From Marinomonas ushuaiensis DSM 15871 (GTDB taxonomy: Bacteria; Pseudomonadota; Gammaproteobacteria; Pseudomonadales; Marinomonadaceae), in contig NZ_JAMB01000001.1 in the NCBI RefSeq assembly GCF_000521805.1, positions 372,001-436,000 on the forward strand: a DNA stretch of 64,000 nt, in the 5' to 3' direction. Position numbers and translations under genes: made by a program. The notes below the pieces were generated by a model, which saw only the letters and a list, made by a program, of their open reading frames with translations, made no database searches and was not told the DNA's origin. Below are positions 44,702 to 53,902 of the stretch, piece after piece (position 1 is the first letter of the stretch; every line of letters starts with the position of its first letter).

Positions 44702-45846
44702 CAATTCATAATCACGAATACTGGATGGCGAAAGCCATTCAATTGGCAAACAAAGGCCTGTATACAACGCATCCAAATCCTCGCGTTGGTTGTGTCTTAG
44801 TAAAAGATGGTCAGCTAATAGGCCAAGGCTTTCACCTGAAATATGGCGAAGCGCACGCAGAAGTGCATGCTATTAATGATGCCAAGCAAAATAGCCAAGA
44901 CACTAAAGGCGCAACTGCTTACGTGACGCTAGAACCTTGCAGTCATCAAGGCAAAACAGGGCCTTGTGCCGACGCTTTGATCAAGGCTGGTGTGGCATGT
45001 GTGGTGTTTGGGATTCAAGATCCGAATCCAGAAGTATCAGGTAATGGCTTGAAAAAACTGAAAAAAGCCGGTATCGAGGTGATTGGACCTATTCAAGAAG
45101 CTGAATGCGAAGCACTTAATCTAGGTTTTATTAAACGCATGCGAGAAGGCTTGCCTTACGTACGTGTGAAATTGGCAATGAGTATCGATGGTCGCACCGC
45201 GATGGAATCCGGCGAAAGCCAATGGATTACCGGAATCGAAGCGCGCCTTGATGTGCAGCGTTTGCGCGCTCAAAGCGATGCGATTGTGACAGGTATTGGT
45301 TCTGTTCTAACAGACAATCCGAGCATGACGGTTCGTATTGACAGTAACGATCAAGAAGCCGATCCGAAAACCGTGCGTCAACCTTTGCGTGTTGTTATGG
45401 ATACGGCTTTGTCCATTGTGCCAGAAGCTAAGATTCTTTATCCAACATCACAAGCCTGTGTCTTTTCTATCGAAGAAGAGATCGAAGACGAACACCTTGA
45501 AGTGCTGAAAAAGAAAGGCGTCACGGTGCGTTTTTCACCTCGCGGTGAAGATGGTCGTTTGGATTTATTAGATGCCATGGAGCAACTTGCTGACGCTGGT
45601 ATTAATGAGGTTTTGCTTGAAACGGGTTCTGAATTAGCAGGCGGTTTTTTACAAGCCGGTTTAGTGGATGAAATTGTTGTTTACATGGCCCCTAAATTAT
45701 TGGGTTCGAGTGCGCGTCCTTTGTTTCAACTGCCTTTAGAAACCATGGATGAAGCAGTGGAATTAGAGCTCAAATCTGTGCGTCAAATAGGTCAAGATTT
45801 GCGTTTGGTATATTTGCCAACGTATCTGGATGATGACGAGCTTTAA
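44698..45846 (+). CDS. ribD: bifunctional riboflavin biosynthesis deaminase/reductase RibD
   Basis: A 382-residue enzyme. The N-terminal cytidine-deaminase-like domain has the zinc motifs HAEVHAI and [17 protein letters not shown] (about 50-90). The C-terminal reductase domain (about 150-375) has [20 protein letters not shown] and [13 protein letters not shown]. It converts the GTP-cyclohydrolase product to the ribityl-aminouracil phosphate. The genes ribE, ribBA and ribH, often next in line, are absent here. Confidence 0.96.
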   Translation: MTIHNHEYWMAKAIQLANKGLYTTHPNPRVGCVLVKDGQLIGQGFHLKYGEAHAEVHAINDAKQNSQDTKGATAYVTLEPCSHQGKTGPCADALIKAGVACVVFGIQDPNPEVSGNGLKKLKKAGIEVIGPIQEAECEALNLGFIKRMREGLPYVRVKLAMSIDGRTAMESGESQWITGIEARLDVQRLRAQSDAIVTGIGSVLTDNPSMTVRIDSNDQEADPKTVRQPLRVVMDTALSIVPEAKILYPTSQACVFSIEEEIEDEHLEVLKKKGVTVRFSPRGEDGRLDLLDAMEQLADAGINEVLLETGSELAGGFLQAGLVDEIVVYMAPKLLGSSARPLFQLPLETMDEAVELELKSVRQIGQDLRLVYLPTYLDDDEL

Positions 45847-45996
45847 CCTAGTGATTTTGAAGAAAGTGTTGGCTTATCGTTAACGCTGAGTCATTGCTTT
45901 CTAAGCCTTTTTCTCGTTTCTTGGCTGTAGATTGTAAAAAAGGATGTTTTCTTTGTGATATTTAGAAAACTTTGCCGAGAAACGTAGGATAAAAAT

Positions 45997-46005
45997 TGCT
46001 ATAAT
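45997..46005 (+). promoter_or_regulatory. extended -10 promoter upstream of nusB
   Basis: TGCTATAAT combines an extended -10 TGn with a consensus TATAAT, about 140 bases before nusB. No well-spaced -35 was found, as expected for extended -10 promoters. Confidence 0.6.
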
Positions 46006-46031
46006 CGCCGGCCAAGATGAAACCTATATTT

Positions 46032-46060
46032 GCGCCTTGGGCCATAATGACCCAAGGCGC
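46032..46060 (+). promoter_or_regulatory. GC-rich leader hairpin before nusB
   Basis: GCGCCTTGGG pairs perfectly with CCCAAGGCGC around a 9-base loop and is not followed by a T-run. It would lie about 20 bases into the transcript from the extended -10 promoter, so it may stabilise or regulate the nusB mRNA. Confidence 0.5.
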
Positions 46061-46145
46061 TGTCTAGCAGACGAACATAAGCACTACCAAACAGACGAAA
46101 ATGTTAGCTTACAAGGCGACGTAGTCTGGATAACTGAGGCAAAAA

Positions 46146-46652
46146 ATGAGCGAAGTGGAAACAACAAACGATCAAACTCCAGCACCGAAAAAGAAGGTGA
46201 AAAAGCCTTCACGTTCGCAAATGCGCAGTGCTTCTCGTCGTTTGGCATTACAAGCGGTTTACCAATGGCAGATGAACCAATCTGCTGTTAGCGAAATTGA
46301 AACCCAATTCGTGATTGACCAAGACATGGATTCTTGTGATAAACCTTACTTCCGTGAGCTTCTGCAAGGCGTAACCGCCAGCGCTAAAAAGCTAGACGGA
46401 TTGTTTGAAGAGTTACTAGACCGTCCATTGAGCGAACTTGATCCAATTGAATTGGCGGTTATGCGTATTGGCGCATTCGAATTGTCAGAGCGTCTAGATG
46501 TGCCATACCGCGTTGCGATCAACGAAGGTGTTGAGTTAGCAAAAGGTTTTGGTGCAACTGAAAGCCACAAATACGTAAATGGTATTTTAGACAAACTAGC
46601 GCAACGTGTTCGTATGGAAGAAATTGCAGCACGCCGAGATGCAAATAAATAA
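46146..46652 (+). CDS. nusB: transcription antitermination factor NusB
   Basis: A 168-residue RNA-binding protein; a basic N-terminal extension (about 1-28, KKKVKKPSRSQ) precedes the NusB fold. Family motifs RRLALQAVYQWQ, DPIELAVMRIGAFEL, VPYRVAINEGVELAKGFG and KYVNGILDKLA are clear. It binds boxA with S10 to form the antitermination complex on rRNA operons. It is normally followed by thiL, but here a terminator and 5.5 kb of unrelated genes intervene. Confidence 0.97.
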   Translation: MSEVETTNDQTPAPKKKVKKPSRSQMRSASRRLALQAVYQWQMNQSAVSEIETQFVIDQDMDSCDKPYFRELLQGVTASAKKLDGLFEELLDRPLSELDPIELAVMRIGAFELSERLDVPYRVAINEGVELAKGFGATESHKYVNGILDKLAQRVRMEEIAARRDANK

Positions 46653-46722
46653 TCGATAAGGTGAGTTCCTAAAAGGTAAGAGAGCCAGAACGTCACCGAA
46701 AGCGTTATTGAAAGATAGCTAA

Positions 46723-46759
46723 GAGCCCCATTATTACTTGTTAATAACGGGGCTTTTTT
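46723..46759 (+). terminator. rho-independent terminator of nusB
   Basis: AGCCCC-TTATTA stem paired with TAATAA-GGGGCT followed by six T on the plus strand. It separates nusB from the convergent LysR gene. Confidence 0.9.
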
Positions 46760-46795
46760 ATGGGTGATTGGTTGTTGAGCTGTCCAGTTCTGTTT

Positions 46796-47713
46796 TTATG
46801 CTGACGAACAGGGTGTAGCGGTTTCTCGTTCTAAATTAACATGTTGTTCACACCAATGGAGCCAAGTTTGTGCCGTTGCTGTAGGACTGTTTTCCCAATG
46901 CATTTCCAGCGGGACAAATATCTTGATGTTCAAAGGGATAAAGCGACACTGTTGGGTTTGTAGATTGCGAACGCATCCTGGCACTAATGCAACACTTTGA
47001 CTGCTGGCTACTTGGGTTAATAGTGCCTGCATGGAGGCTGGTTCACTGTGAACCTTTGGTCTGATGTCGTGTTGATGAAACACACTAATGAGAGTATCAA
47101 ACAGGCCAATGGCTTGTTCTCGTGCAAAAAGTGTTAAAGGGTAAGGTATTAGGTCAGAAAGCCCAGCTTCACCTTTTTCAGCTAAAAAGTGAGTATCATT
47201 GACTACGAGATAAATGGGATCATCACTTAAATGTTTGTGCTTTATTAAGCCTTCATAGCCGTAATCGACGGGTCGTGAAAAGCCAATGTCTATGCTTCCA
47301 TCTATAAATGCGGTTAATTGTTCAGCTGCAGTCATTTCAAATATTTGCACATCAATGTTGGATGCAAACTCATTAAAGCGTCGTAACATAGAAGGTAAAA
47401 AATGCGCGCATGCGGAACTCAAATAACCAATTCGTAAGACGCCTTGCTTCCCTTGAGCAACTAGTTGAGCATCGTGTTTGGCTTGCTCACAATGAGCCAC
47501 GATGGCTTTCGCATGAGTTAGATAAACTTCTCCGGATCTTGTTAGTGCGACATGGCGGGTATTACGCTCAAACAAACTCACCCCCAATTCTTCTTCAAGG
47601 GCGTTAATGTGTCGGCTGATGGCGCTTTGCACTGTATGTAATCGAGCTGCAGCATTGGAAAAGCTTTGGCCATTAGCGACTTCTATAAAAGTCTTTAAAT
47701 GTTTAAAGTTCAT
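46796..47713 (-). CDS. LysR family transcriptional regulator
   Basis: A 305-residue LysR protein. The HTH reads MNFKHLKTFIEVANGQSF then SNAAARLHTVQSAISRHI, and the effector domain spans about 90-300. ATG 47713 fits the family N-terminus; an in-frame TTG three codons earlier adds nothing. It is divergent from two MFS genes 102 bases away and probably regulates them. Confidence 0.88.
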   Translation of the reverse strand: MNFKHLKTFIEVANGQSFSNAAARLHTVQSAISRHINALEEELGVSLFERNTRHVALTRSGEVYLTHAKAIVAHCEQAKHDAQLVAQGKQGVLRIGYLSSACAHFLPSMLRRFNEFASNIDVQIFEMTAAEQLTAFIDGSIDIGFSRPVDYGYEGLIKHKHLSDDPIYLVVNDTHFLAEKGEAGLSDLIPYPLTLFAREQAIGLFDTLISVFHQHDIRPKVHSEPASMQALLTQVASSQSVALVPGCVRNLQTQQCRFIPLNIKIFVPLEMHWENSPTATAQTWLHWCEQHVNLERETATPCSSA

Positions 47714-47815
47714 ATATGTCAAAATAAGATTAGTTTGTTAAATTTATATCATTTAACGCATCAATGACTTCATTGTAAAGTGCCTCTCCTAATGTTTAAT
47801 TTTTTAGAGGTTATT

Positions 47816-48939
47816 ATGTTGTTGTCTCGTTTAGGTGAGCTTTCATTATTGTTGGTTGCCATGCTGACTATTATGGTGGGGGCCGCCTTAGCGCCGGGGT
47901 ACATACAGTTGCTGAAGGGTTAGGTGTAAGTAATTATGCCCCTCTACTCATTACGTTACCTGCCTTGGGAGCGATGATTTTTGCGCCTTTGTTTGGCAAA
48001 TTAATTGATCATATTGGTGCCAGAACTACTTTGCTCATTAGTTTGTGGGGATATTTCATTTTAGGCGCTGGTGGTGCTTTTCTGTATGGTCCTTGGCAAA
48101 TAGCGATTGACCGCATCATCCTCGGCGGTTTTGCTGCAGGTTTGATGGCCGCAGGTACGGCGGTGATTTCACAGTGGTATCAAGGGTTTGCGCGACTAAA
48201 CATGATTGCCAAACAAGGTATGGCAATTGAACTTGGTGGCGTGGTGTTTTTATTTATTGGTGGATTACTGAGTGAGTTGAGCTGGCAAGCACCGTTTTTA
48301 CTTTATGTCATGGGTTTGCTATGTGCGATTCTGACGGTGTTTTTTGTTCCTCGCCGTAAAGCATCAGACATACCTGAAGAAAATAGCGTCACTGTTTCAA
48401 GCAATGCATCTTCTATGGGATCGATAATGTTGTTTACTGTCTTAGCGATGGGTTTGTTTTTTAGCTTTATTATTTCCTTACCCGGTTTCCTTGCAAGCTT
48501 AGATTACAGTGAAGCACAAACTGGTTATGTGTTGTCATTTATCTCTTTAGTGGCGGTATTTTCTGCGATGACTATGCCTAAAGTGGTGGCGCGTTTTAGT
48601 GTGAAATACACCTTAGGGATTGCCTTTCTAACCTATGCAATAGGGCATGTATTGTTCGCATTCAGTAGCGTAACTATGAGCATTATCCTTGCTTCTGTGT
48701 TCGCTGGTATAGGTTTTGGTTTGTCTATTCCATTACTGAATCACTCTACCGTTGAAATGAGCAATAGTCGCAATTTAGGGCGTAATCTGTCTTTGTTTGC
48801 TATGGCCGTTTTCACCGGTCAGTTTGTAACTTCCGTTCTAGAATTTATTCCATTGAATCATGGCAAGATTTTCTTAGTCTGTGCTGGCCTTGCTGTGCTT
48901 TGTAGTATTGCTGTCGTTAATAGAAAAACCTCTGCATAA
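47816..48939 (+). pseudogene. MFS transporter with a frameshift in a G-tract
   Basis: Translation from ATG 47816 (ribosome site AGAGG) gives MLLSRLGELSLLLVAMLTIM then VGAALAPG, and stops at 47921. From the next frame the protein continues without a break in sense: VHTVAEGLGVSNYAPLL, the MFS motif GKLIDHIGART and the remaining helices to 48939. One missing G in the run at 47896-47899 explains the shift. The repaired protein would be about 374 residues, normal for MFS. It may be a true pseudogene, a phase-variable tract or a sequencing error. A fragment starting at 47965 would lack helix 1. Confidence 0.8.
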
Positions 48940-48950
48940 CAGGAGTCAAT

Positions 48951-50141
48951 ATGAGTCAGAAAAAGTCATCTTCTCTTTCACGAGGTCAGTTGTTGCTGAT
49001 GTCGAGCGCGGTTTCAGCAACGGCAGCCAACCTTTTTTATAATCAGCCAATACTTCCACAAATTGGCGAAGACCTTAGTTTAACTAGCGATCAATTAGGT
49101 GCTGTTCTTGCGTCTGGACAAATTGGTTATGCGGCTGCGTTACTCTTTTTGTCGCCTCTTGGCGATACTATGCCACGAAGAAATATTATTACGATTTTGT
49201 CTATTTTATTGGTGGCTTCGTCTTTGCTTGCCTCTAATTCGGCAAATTTTTATGTCTTGCTGGCTGCCTGTTTTATGGTGGGATTAAGCGCGAATATTAC
49301 GCAACAACTTATTCCTTTTGCCGCTTCTTTGAGTTCCCCAGAAACCAAGGCGCGAGTAATAGGTACCATAATGACAGGGTTAACCATAGGCATTTTGTTG
49401 TCACGGACTATCAGTGGATTTGTGGGGGAACAGTTAGGCTGGCGTGCAGTATTTATAATGTCAGCGCTCTTGGCGTCGGTATTTGGGGGGCTTTTGTTCG
49501 CCTTTTTACCGAAGAATCTGCCCGAGAACAAAATGCCTTATTTTAAACTGGTGTTGAGTATGGGAAGCCTAATTGTCAAGCATGCCACTTTGCGTCAAGC
49601 GACGTTAACGGGCGGTTTTTGGTTTGCTGCTTTTAATGCGCTTTGGGCAACATTGGCGTTGCATGTTCACGAGGCGCCTTTTGGCTATAACTCCCAGCAA
49701 GCGGGTTTGTTTGGTGTGGTGGCATTAGCGGGTGTTGTTGGGGCAAAAATCGCAGGAGTATGGAATCACAAAGTGGGTTCGCGCAATATGATTAATATTG
49801 CTTTGGTGTTGATTGCGGTTGGTTTCTTTGTATCTGGTGTGTTCGGTGAAAGCTTAATTGGCTTAATTGTGGGCATTATCTTGATTGATCTTGGTGTCTT
49901 TATTTCACAAGTTTCAAATCAAGTGAGGGTGTTCTCCATTGATCCTGCTGCTCAAAGCCGTATTAATGCGGTTTATATGTTGGGGTATTATTTAGGTGCG
50001 GCATTGGGTTCCTATATAGGCGTTATGATGTTTGATATGTACGGCTGGTACGGTGTTGCTTTGTTTAGTGGTGTGATGATATTGCTCAGTTTTGCAACGA
50101 ATAACTTAGTTGGCCGCTATCAATCAAAAGAAGGCGCTTAA
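48951..50141 (+). CDS. MFS transporter
   Basis: A 396-residue transporter with 12 predicted helices. The first helix holds SAVSATAANLFYNQPILPQIG, typical of the arabinose-efflux-like group, and the loop-2 region reads SPLGDTMPRRNI. It is 11 bases after the frameshifted MFS gene with an AGGAGT ribosome site, so the two are co-transcribed. It probably exports a small molecule, substrate unknown. Confidence 0.9.
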   Translation: MSQKKSSSLSRGQLLLMSSAVSATAANLFYNQPILPQIGEDLSLTSDQLGAVLASGQIGYAAALLFLSPLGDTMPRRNIITILSILLVASSLLASNSANFYVLLAACFMVGLSANITQQLIPFAASLSSPETKARVIGTIMTGLTIGILLSRTISGFVGEQLGWRAVFIMSALLASVFGGLLFAFLPKNLPENKMPYFKLVLSMGSLIVKHATLRQATLTGGFWFAAFNALWATLALHVHEAPFGYNSQQAGLFGVVALAGVVGAKIAGVWNHKVGSRNMINIALVLIAVGFFVSGVFGESLIGLIVGIILIDLGVFISQVSNQVRVFSIDPAAQSRINAVYMLGYYLGAALGSYIGVMMFDMYGWYGVALFSGVMILLSFATNNLVGRYQSKEGA

Positions 50142-50353
50142 CCTCGCTCGTTGCTTCGTGCAGAGGCCTCTAGGTGAGTGAAAGATCATAACTTATGCAT
50201 GAACCAAAAAATATTGTAGGAATCACATATATTTGTTTTTGATCTTTTTAACGTACTAATAACGCTTATTCTGGCTGCATCAGAGCTAACCCGTTATTAT
50301 ATGCGCTATAAAGACGGTCACTATCCGCCTTATCTAATATTTGTAGGACTCCA

Positions 50354-50647
50354 ATGAAAAAGAACTTTGTTTTATCTCACCCCAAAAAACCGTATCAACG
50401 CATCATTGAAGAAGCAAAAAATGAAGTGAAAAAATACATCAAGCAAGAACGTGCAAAAGCCTTGCCTGAAGATGCGGATTTTTGGGGATTTGATTGTAAG
50501 TTTGGCCAAACAGCAGAGAAAGCTAGAGTGATTCACGAAGGTGATATCAATACCAATATTAGTTCTGCACAGAGCCAACATTGGAAGTCTTTCTACCTTG
50601 AGGTAATCGCAACACCAAAGTCTCGCGCTAAGCGCCCAGACGCTTAA
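50354..50647 (+). CDS. DUF6172 family protein
   Basis: A 97-residue soluble basic protein. The N-terminus MKKNFVLSHPKK, the RAKALPEDADFWGFDCKFG core and ESFY-like KSFYLEVIA strand are the features I associate with DUF6172. The function is unknown. It stands alone with its own terminator. The 212-base gap before it shows nothing beyond AT-rich promoter-like sequence. Confidence 0.75.
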   Translation: MKKNFVLSHPKKPYQRIIEEAKNEVKKYIKQERAKALPEDADFWGFDCKFGQTAEKARVIHEGDINTNISSAQSQHWKSFYLEVIATPKSRAKRPDA

Positions 50648-50690
50648 GACTTCAGTGAGCTATTGTCTTTGAGTTATAATCTACTAAAAT

Positions 50691-50736
50691 AGCTCTCGTT
50701 ATTAGTGCAAATTAGCATTAAAGCGAGAGCTTTTTT
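50691..50736 (+). terminator. rho-independent terminator
   Basis: AGCTCTCGTT / AAGCGAGAGCT stem with an AT-rich loop followed by TTTTTT, after the DUF6172 gene and before the convergent PACE gene. Confidence 0.88.
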
Positions 50737-50749
50737 GTGTCTGATTGAA

Positions 50750-51169
50750 TCAATGTTTACTGAACCATACCTGATAGGGCTGGTATCGATCGTATGCCCA
50801 ATTGAATACAAGGGTATATACAAGTATAAATATTAAAAAAGCCGCCTCTAAAATGGCAGCAGCCAGTAAGGTAATCCCTAAATACCAAGCCATTACTGGC
50901 AGTGTGATGGCAGCCATTCCTAGCTCAAAACCAACCGCATGAGAAACACGAAGAACTAAGCCCCTTTCTAAACGGTTAAATCCCATCAACTTATCGAAGA
51001 TTAGGTTGTAAATATAATTCCAAAGCATCGCAAATAGCGATATGGCGACGGCTACAATGGTCATTTTTCCGGTATCAAATCCACCAATGATGACTGACGA
51101 GGGGATAATGATAGAAAGTACGGTGACTTCAAAAAGAACGGCTTGAAAGATTCGTTCAACGGTTTTCAT
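50750..51169 (-). CDS. PACE family efflux transporter
   Basis: A 139-residue protein with four helices forming two bacterial-transmembrane-pair units. Conserved features are the membrane Glu14 in AVLFEVTVLS (equivalent to the essential AceI glutamate), MLWNYIYNLIFDKL, RVSHAVGFELGM and FNWAYDRY. PACE proteins export chlorhexidine, acriflavine or short diamines by proton exchange. It is divergent from a LysR gene, the usual AceI/AceR arrangement. Confidence 0.92.
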   Translation of the reverse strand: MKTVERIFQAVLFEVTVLSIIIPSSVIIGGFDTGKMTIVAVAISLFAMLWNYIYNLIFDKLMGFNRLERGLVLRVSHAVGFELGMAAITLPVMAWYLGITLLAAAILEAAFLIFILVYTLVFNWAYDRYQPYQVWFSKH

Positions 51170-51260
51170 TATTGATTTTATGCCTGTATGTAGTGACTAA
51201 TGGCCTATTTTTATCCATTATTAAGATATTAAACAGTTAGATAGTATCTGGAAAAACGAT

Positions 51261-52136
51261 ATGTTTAGTGTCGAACAACTTCAAGCATTTGTAACAACGG
51301 TCGAAACGGGGTCGTTTTCTGCGGCTGCCCGACATTTAAATAAGGCTCAATCTGTCGTCAGCCAACATATTATTAACTTAGAGATAGACTGTAATGCCGT
51401 ATTATTCGAGCGCTCTGGTCGTTATCCGCAATTAACCGATGCGGGTAAAAGGTTATTGCCGCAAGCCGTGGCCTTGCTTAGTCAGCATCAGCGTTTAACA
51501 AATTCAGCACTGGCATTAAATGATGAAACACCAAGAGAAATCACCATTGCTCTTGATGAAGGGATTCCACTTAAAGTCATCACCAACGCTGTGGCAAAGC
51601 TTAAAAATAAATACCCGAATGTATCGCTTGAGTTTTTAAGTGCATCCAGTCTCGACATAATTGATATGTTGGAAGATGAAAAACCGCTAACAGGCATCAT
51701 TTTTAGCGAATTAAGTATTCCAAGCTACTTAGATTATGAATGTATTGGCTCTGTAAAATTTGATTTATACATTGCTAAATCACACCCTTTAGCAGGACAG
51801 GGCTGTAAGAATATTGATGGCTTACGCCTACATAGGCAACTACTCATTCGTTCTCGTAACACCCAAACAAGCAGCTTCCAACTAAAGATAAGCCCAGATG
51901 TTTGGTATGCAGATAATTATTTTGTATTACTTGAACTGTCAATACAGGGATATGGTTGGTGTTTATTGCCAAATCATGTGGCGGTTGAAGAAGTGCAAAA
52001 AGGCACGCTTATTAAACTTCCTATTGAATTTGAGGAGATGGGGTGGTTGGCTAATGTCGATATGCTTCAACATCAGAGACACAGTAATCTTGACGTTTTT
52101 AAAGAGCTCAGAAACTTATTGCGCCATGTATTATGA
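51261..52136 (+). CDS. LysR family regulator, probably of the PACE pump
   Basis: A 291-residue LysR protein. The HTH begins MFSVEQLQAFVTTVETGSF then SAAARHLNKAQSVVSQHI, with the effector domain at about 90-285. It is divergent from the PACE efflux gene with a 91-base gap, so control of that gene is likely by analogy with AceR. ATG 51261 fits the family. Confidence 0.88.
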   Translation: MFSVEQLQAFVTTVETGSFSAAARHLNKAQSVVSQHIINLEIDCNAVLFERSGRYPQLTDAGKRLLPQAVALLSQHQRLTNSALALNDETPREITIALDEGIPLKVITNAVAKLKNKYPNVSLEFLSASSLDIIDMLEDEKPLTGIIFSELSIPSYLDYECIGSVKFDLYIAKSHPLAGQGCKNIDGLRLHRQLLIRSRNTQTSSFQLKISPDVWYADNYFVLLELSIQGYGWCLLPNHVAVEEVQKGTLIKLPIEFEEMGWLANVDMLQHQRHSNLDVFKELRNLLRHVL

Positions 52137-52179
52137 GTTTAATTACGAATCATTTTGATCGTCAGAATAAAAGGATAGT

Positions 52180-53133
52180 GTGTTGAAAGAATTCGAGTTA
52201 ATACAAAACATCTTTCAAGCTTCTGTCATGGCAAATACCCAAGAACGCGGTGATATATTGTTGGGTATCGGTGATGATTGTGCTCAGATACAAGTACCAC
52301 AAGGGCAGAGTTTGGTGTTTTCTATGGATACCTTGGTGGAAGGTCGACATTTTCCATTTGATGCAGATCCTGTCGACATTGGTTATCGTGCAGTCGCAAC
52401 GTGTGTGAGCGACCTTGCTGCGATGGGCGCCAAGCCTGCCTTTTTTACCTTGGGACTAACGATTCCAGAATCGGATCCGCAATGGTTGGCTGGATTAGCA
52501 CAAGGCATGGCGGAACTTGCTGAACCTATTGGTTTGGCTTTGGTTGGTGGTGATACAACCAAAGGACCACTGACTATTACATTGCAAGTTCATGGTTATG
52601 TGGAATCAGATATGGCGGTGTTGCGCTCTGGTGCAAAAATCGGTGATGATATTTATGTCACAGGTTTATTGGGGGATGCCGCCGCTGCGGTGCCTATTGT
52701 TACGGGCGAACTACAAGTTTCGAGTGAACGCTTTGATTACTTCTATGATCGTTACTGGCGACCGAAACCAAGAGTCATCCTTGGTATGGCACTAAAGCGT
52801 GTGGTTCATTCTATGATGGATATTTCTGATGGTCTTGCCCAAGATGTCCAGCATATATTGAAAGCGTCGGGCGTTGGTGCAAACTTAGATGCAAGCTCTC
52901 TTCCAATTTCATCAGAGTTAATGAAGTGGCAGCCAGAATCAGCAGTGACCTTGGCACTAACTGGTGGCGATGATTACGAATTGTGTTTTACTGCATCAAA
53001 AGAACAAGCCGCAGAAATTGCCTTGATTACTCAAACTTTGAGCTTATCTTGTACCAAGGTTGGCGAAATTGTAGAAGAAGGCTTTTGTATTCAAGGATAC
53101 AATGGTGACATGAGTGGATGGCAGCATTTCTAA
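52180..53133 (+). CDS. thiL: thiamine-monophosphate kinase
   Basis: A 317-residue enzyme of the PurM-like fold that phosphorylates thiamine phosphate to the diphosphate. Motifs are GIGDDCAQ near residue 28, VFSMDTLVEGRHF, AVATCVSDLAAMGA, LVGGDTTKG and LTGGDDYELCF. Start may be GTG 52180 or TTG 52183; AAGGA is better spaced for the latter. It is followed by pgpA 50 bases on. It normally sits directly after nusB. Confidence 0.96.
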   Translation: MLKEFELIQNIFQASVMANTQERGDILLGIGDDCAQIQVPQGQSLVFSMDTLVEGRHFPFDADPVDIGYRAVATCVSDLAAMGAKPAFFTLGLTIPESDPQWLAGLAQGMAELAEPIGLALVGGDTTKGPLTITLQVHGYVESDMAVLRSGAKIGDDIYVTGLLGDAAAAVPIVTGELQVSSERFDYFYDRYWRPKPRVILGMALKRVVHSMMDISDGLAQDVQHILKASGVGANLDASSLPISSELMKWQPESAVTLALTGGDDYELCFTASKEQAAEIALITQTLSLSCTKVGEIVEEGFCIQGYNGDMSGWQHF

Positions 53134-53183
53134 CGAAAGCGCAGTTCTATTTTGATTTGAATAAACATTAGAAAGGATATTCC

Positions 53184-53666
53184 ATGGCAAACTCTGCTCC
53201 AGCATCGGTGTGGCGTAATCCGATACATTTTCTGGCTTTCGGTCTCGGTTCTGGCGCAGCACCTAAAGCACCGGGGACCTTTGGTACCTTGGCGGCCGTG
53301 CCTATTTATTTATGGCTACTGCAAGATTTAACCAATATCGAATATTTCGTCATGCTTGTCGTGACTTCGCTGGTGGGTTTCTACCTTTGTGGTAAAACCT
53401 CAAAAGACTTAGGCGTACATGATCATTCTGGGATTGTTTGGGATGAATTTGTCGGCTACTGGATTACCATGTGGCTCGCCCCAGCGGGTTGGGAATACAT
53501 CGCTTTAGGTTTCGTCTTATTCCGTTTGTTCGACATTCTGAAACCGTGGCCAATCTCTTGGATTGACAAAAACGTCCACGGCGGCTTCGGCATCATGGTT
53601 GACGATATTTTGGCAGGCGCCATGTCACTTGTGGTGCTACAAGCCTTGGCGCACTTTGTTTTTTAA
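53184..53666 (+). CDS. pgpA: phosphatidylglycerophosphatase A
   Basis: A 160-residue membrane phosphatase of phospholipid synthesis. Signature stretches are FGLGSGAAPKAPGTFGTLAAVP near residue 20, DHSGIVWDEFVGYW (with catalytic acidic residues) and RLFDILKPWPISWID. Hydrophobic segments match the family. ATG 53184 follows an AAAGGA ribosome site. It is linked to thiL as in many gammaproteobacteria. Confidence 0.96.
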   Translation: MANSAPASVWRNPIHFLAFGLGSGAAPKAPGTFGTLAAVPIYLWLLQDLTNIEYFVMLVVTSLVGFYLCGKTSKDLGVHDHSGIVWDEFVGYWITMWLAPAGWEYIALGFVLFRLFDILKPWPISWIDKNVHGGFGIMVDDILAGAMSLVVLQALAHFVF

Positions 53667-53805
53667 GGAAGTGTTTTTAGGTAAGTGTTTTCTAGATCGC
53701 GTTTCAAGCTAATCTTCAGCATTTGGCTGAATTTGTAGAGATAGTCAGTGACACAAAATTAGTAACAGTCTCTATTCAAATGTAACTCGTAGCAACATTG
53801 GCGTT

Positions 53806-53824
53806 ACTATTTCACTGAAATAGT
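53806..53824. repeat. 19-bp palindrome
   Basis: ACTATTTCACTGAAATAGT, perfect 9-base arms around C53815, in the gap between pgpA and the convergent HTH gene. It may be a protein-binding site. Confidence 0.45.
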
Positions 53825-53831
53825 TGTGATA

Positions 53832-53866
53832 AAAACCTTCAATATGATGGTCATATTGAAAGTTTT
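53832..53866. terminator. long AT-rich inverted repeat, probable bidirectional terminator
   Basis: AAAACCTTCAATATGA pairs with TCATATTGAAAGTTTT at 15 of 16 positions around TGG. It lies between the converging pgpA and HTH genes. The A/T ends suit termination in both directions. Confidence 0.6.
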
Positions 53867-53902
53867 CTGATGCCTAAAATAAATGACGTTAATGATTTCT
53901 AA

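Noticed and set aside
46110-46135. AGTCTGGATA before nusB resembles the 3' end of the FMN riboswitch
   Set aside because: None of the other conserved RFN segments was found upstream, so a riboswitch or remnant cannot be supported.
46037-46291. 84-codon plus-strand ORF overlapping the nusB start
   Set aside because: Mostly an out-of-frame reading of nusB and its leader hairpin; no independent coding signal.
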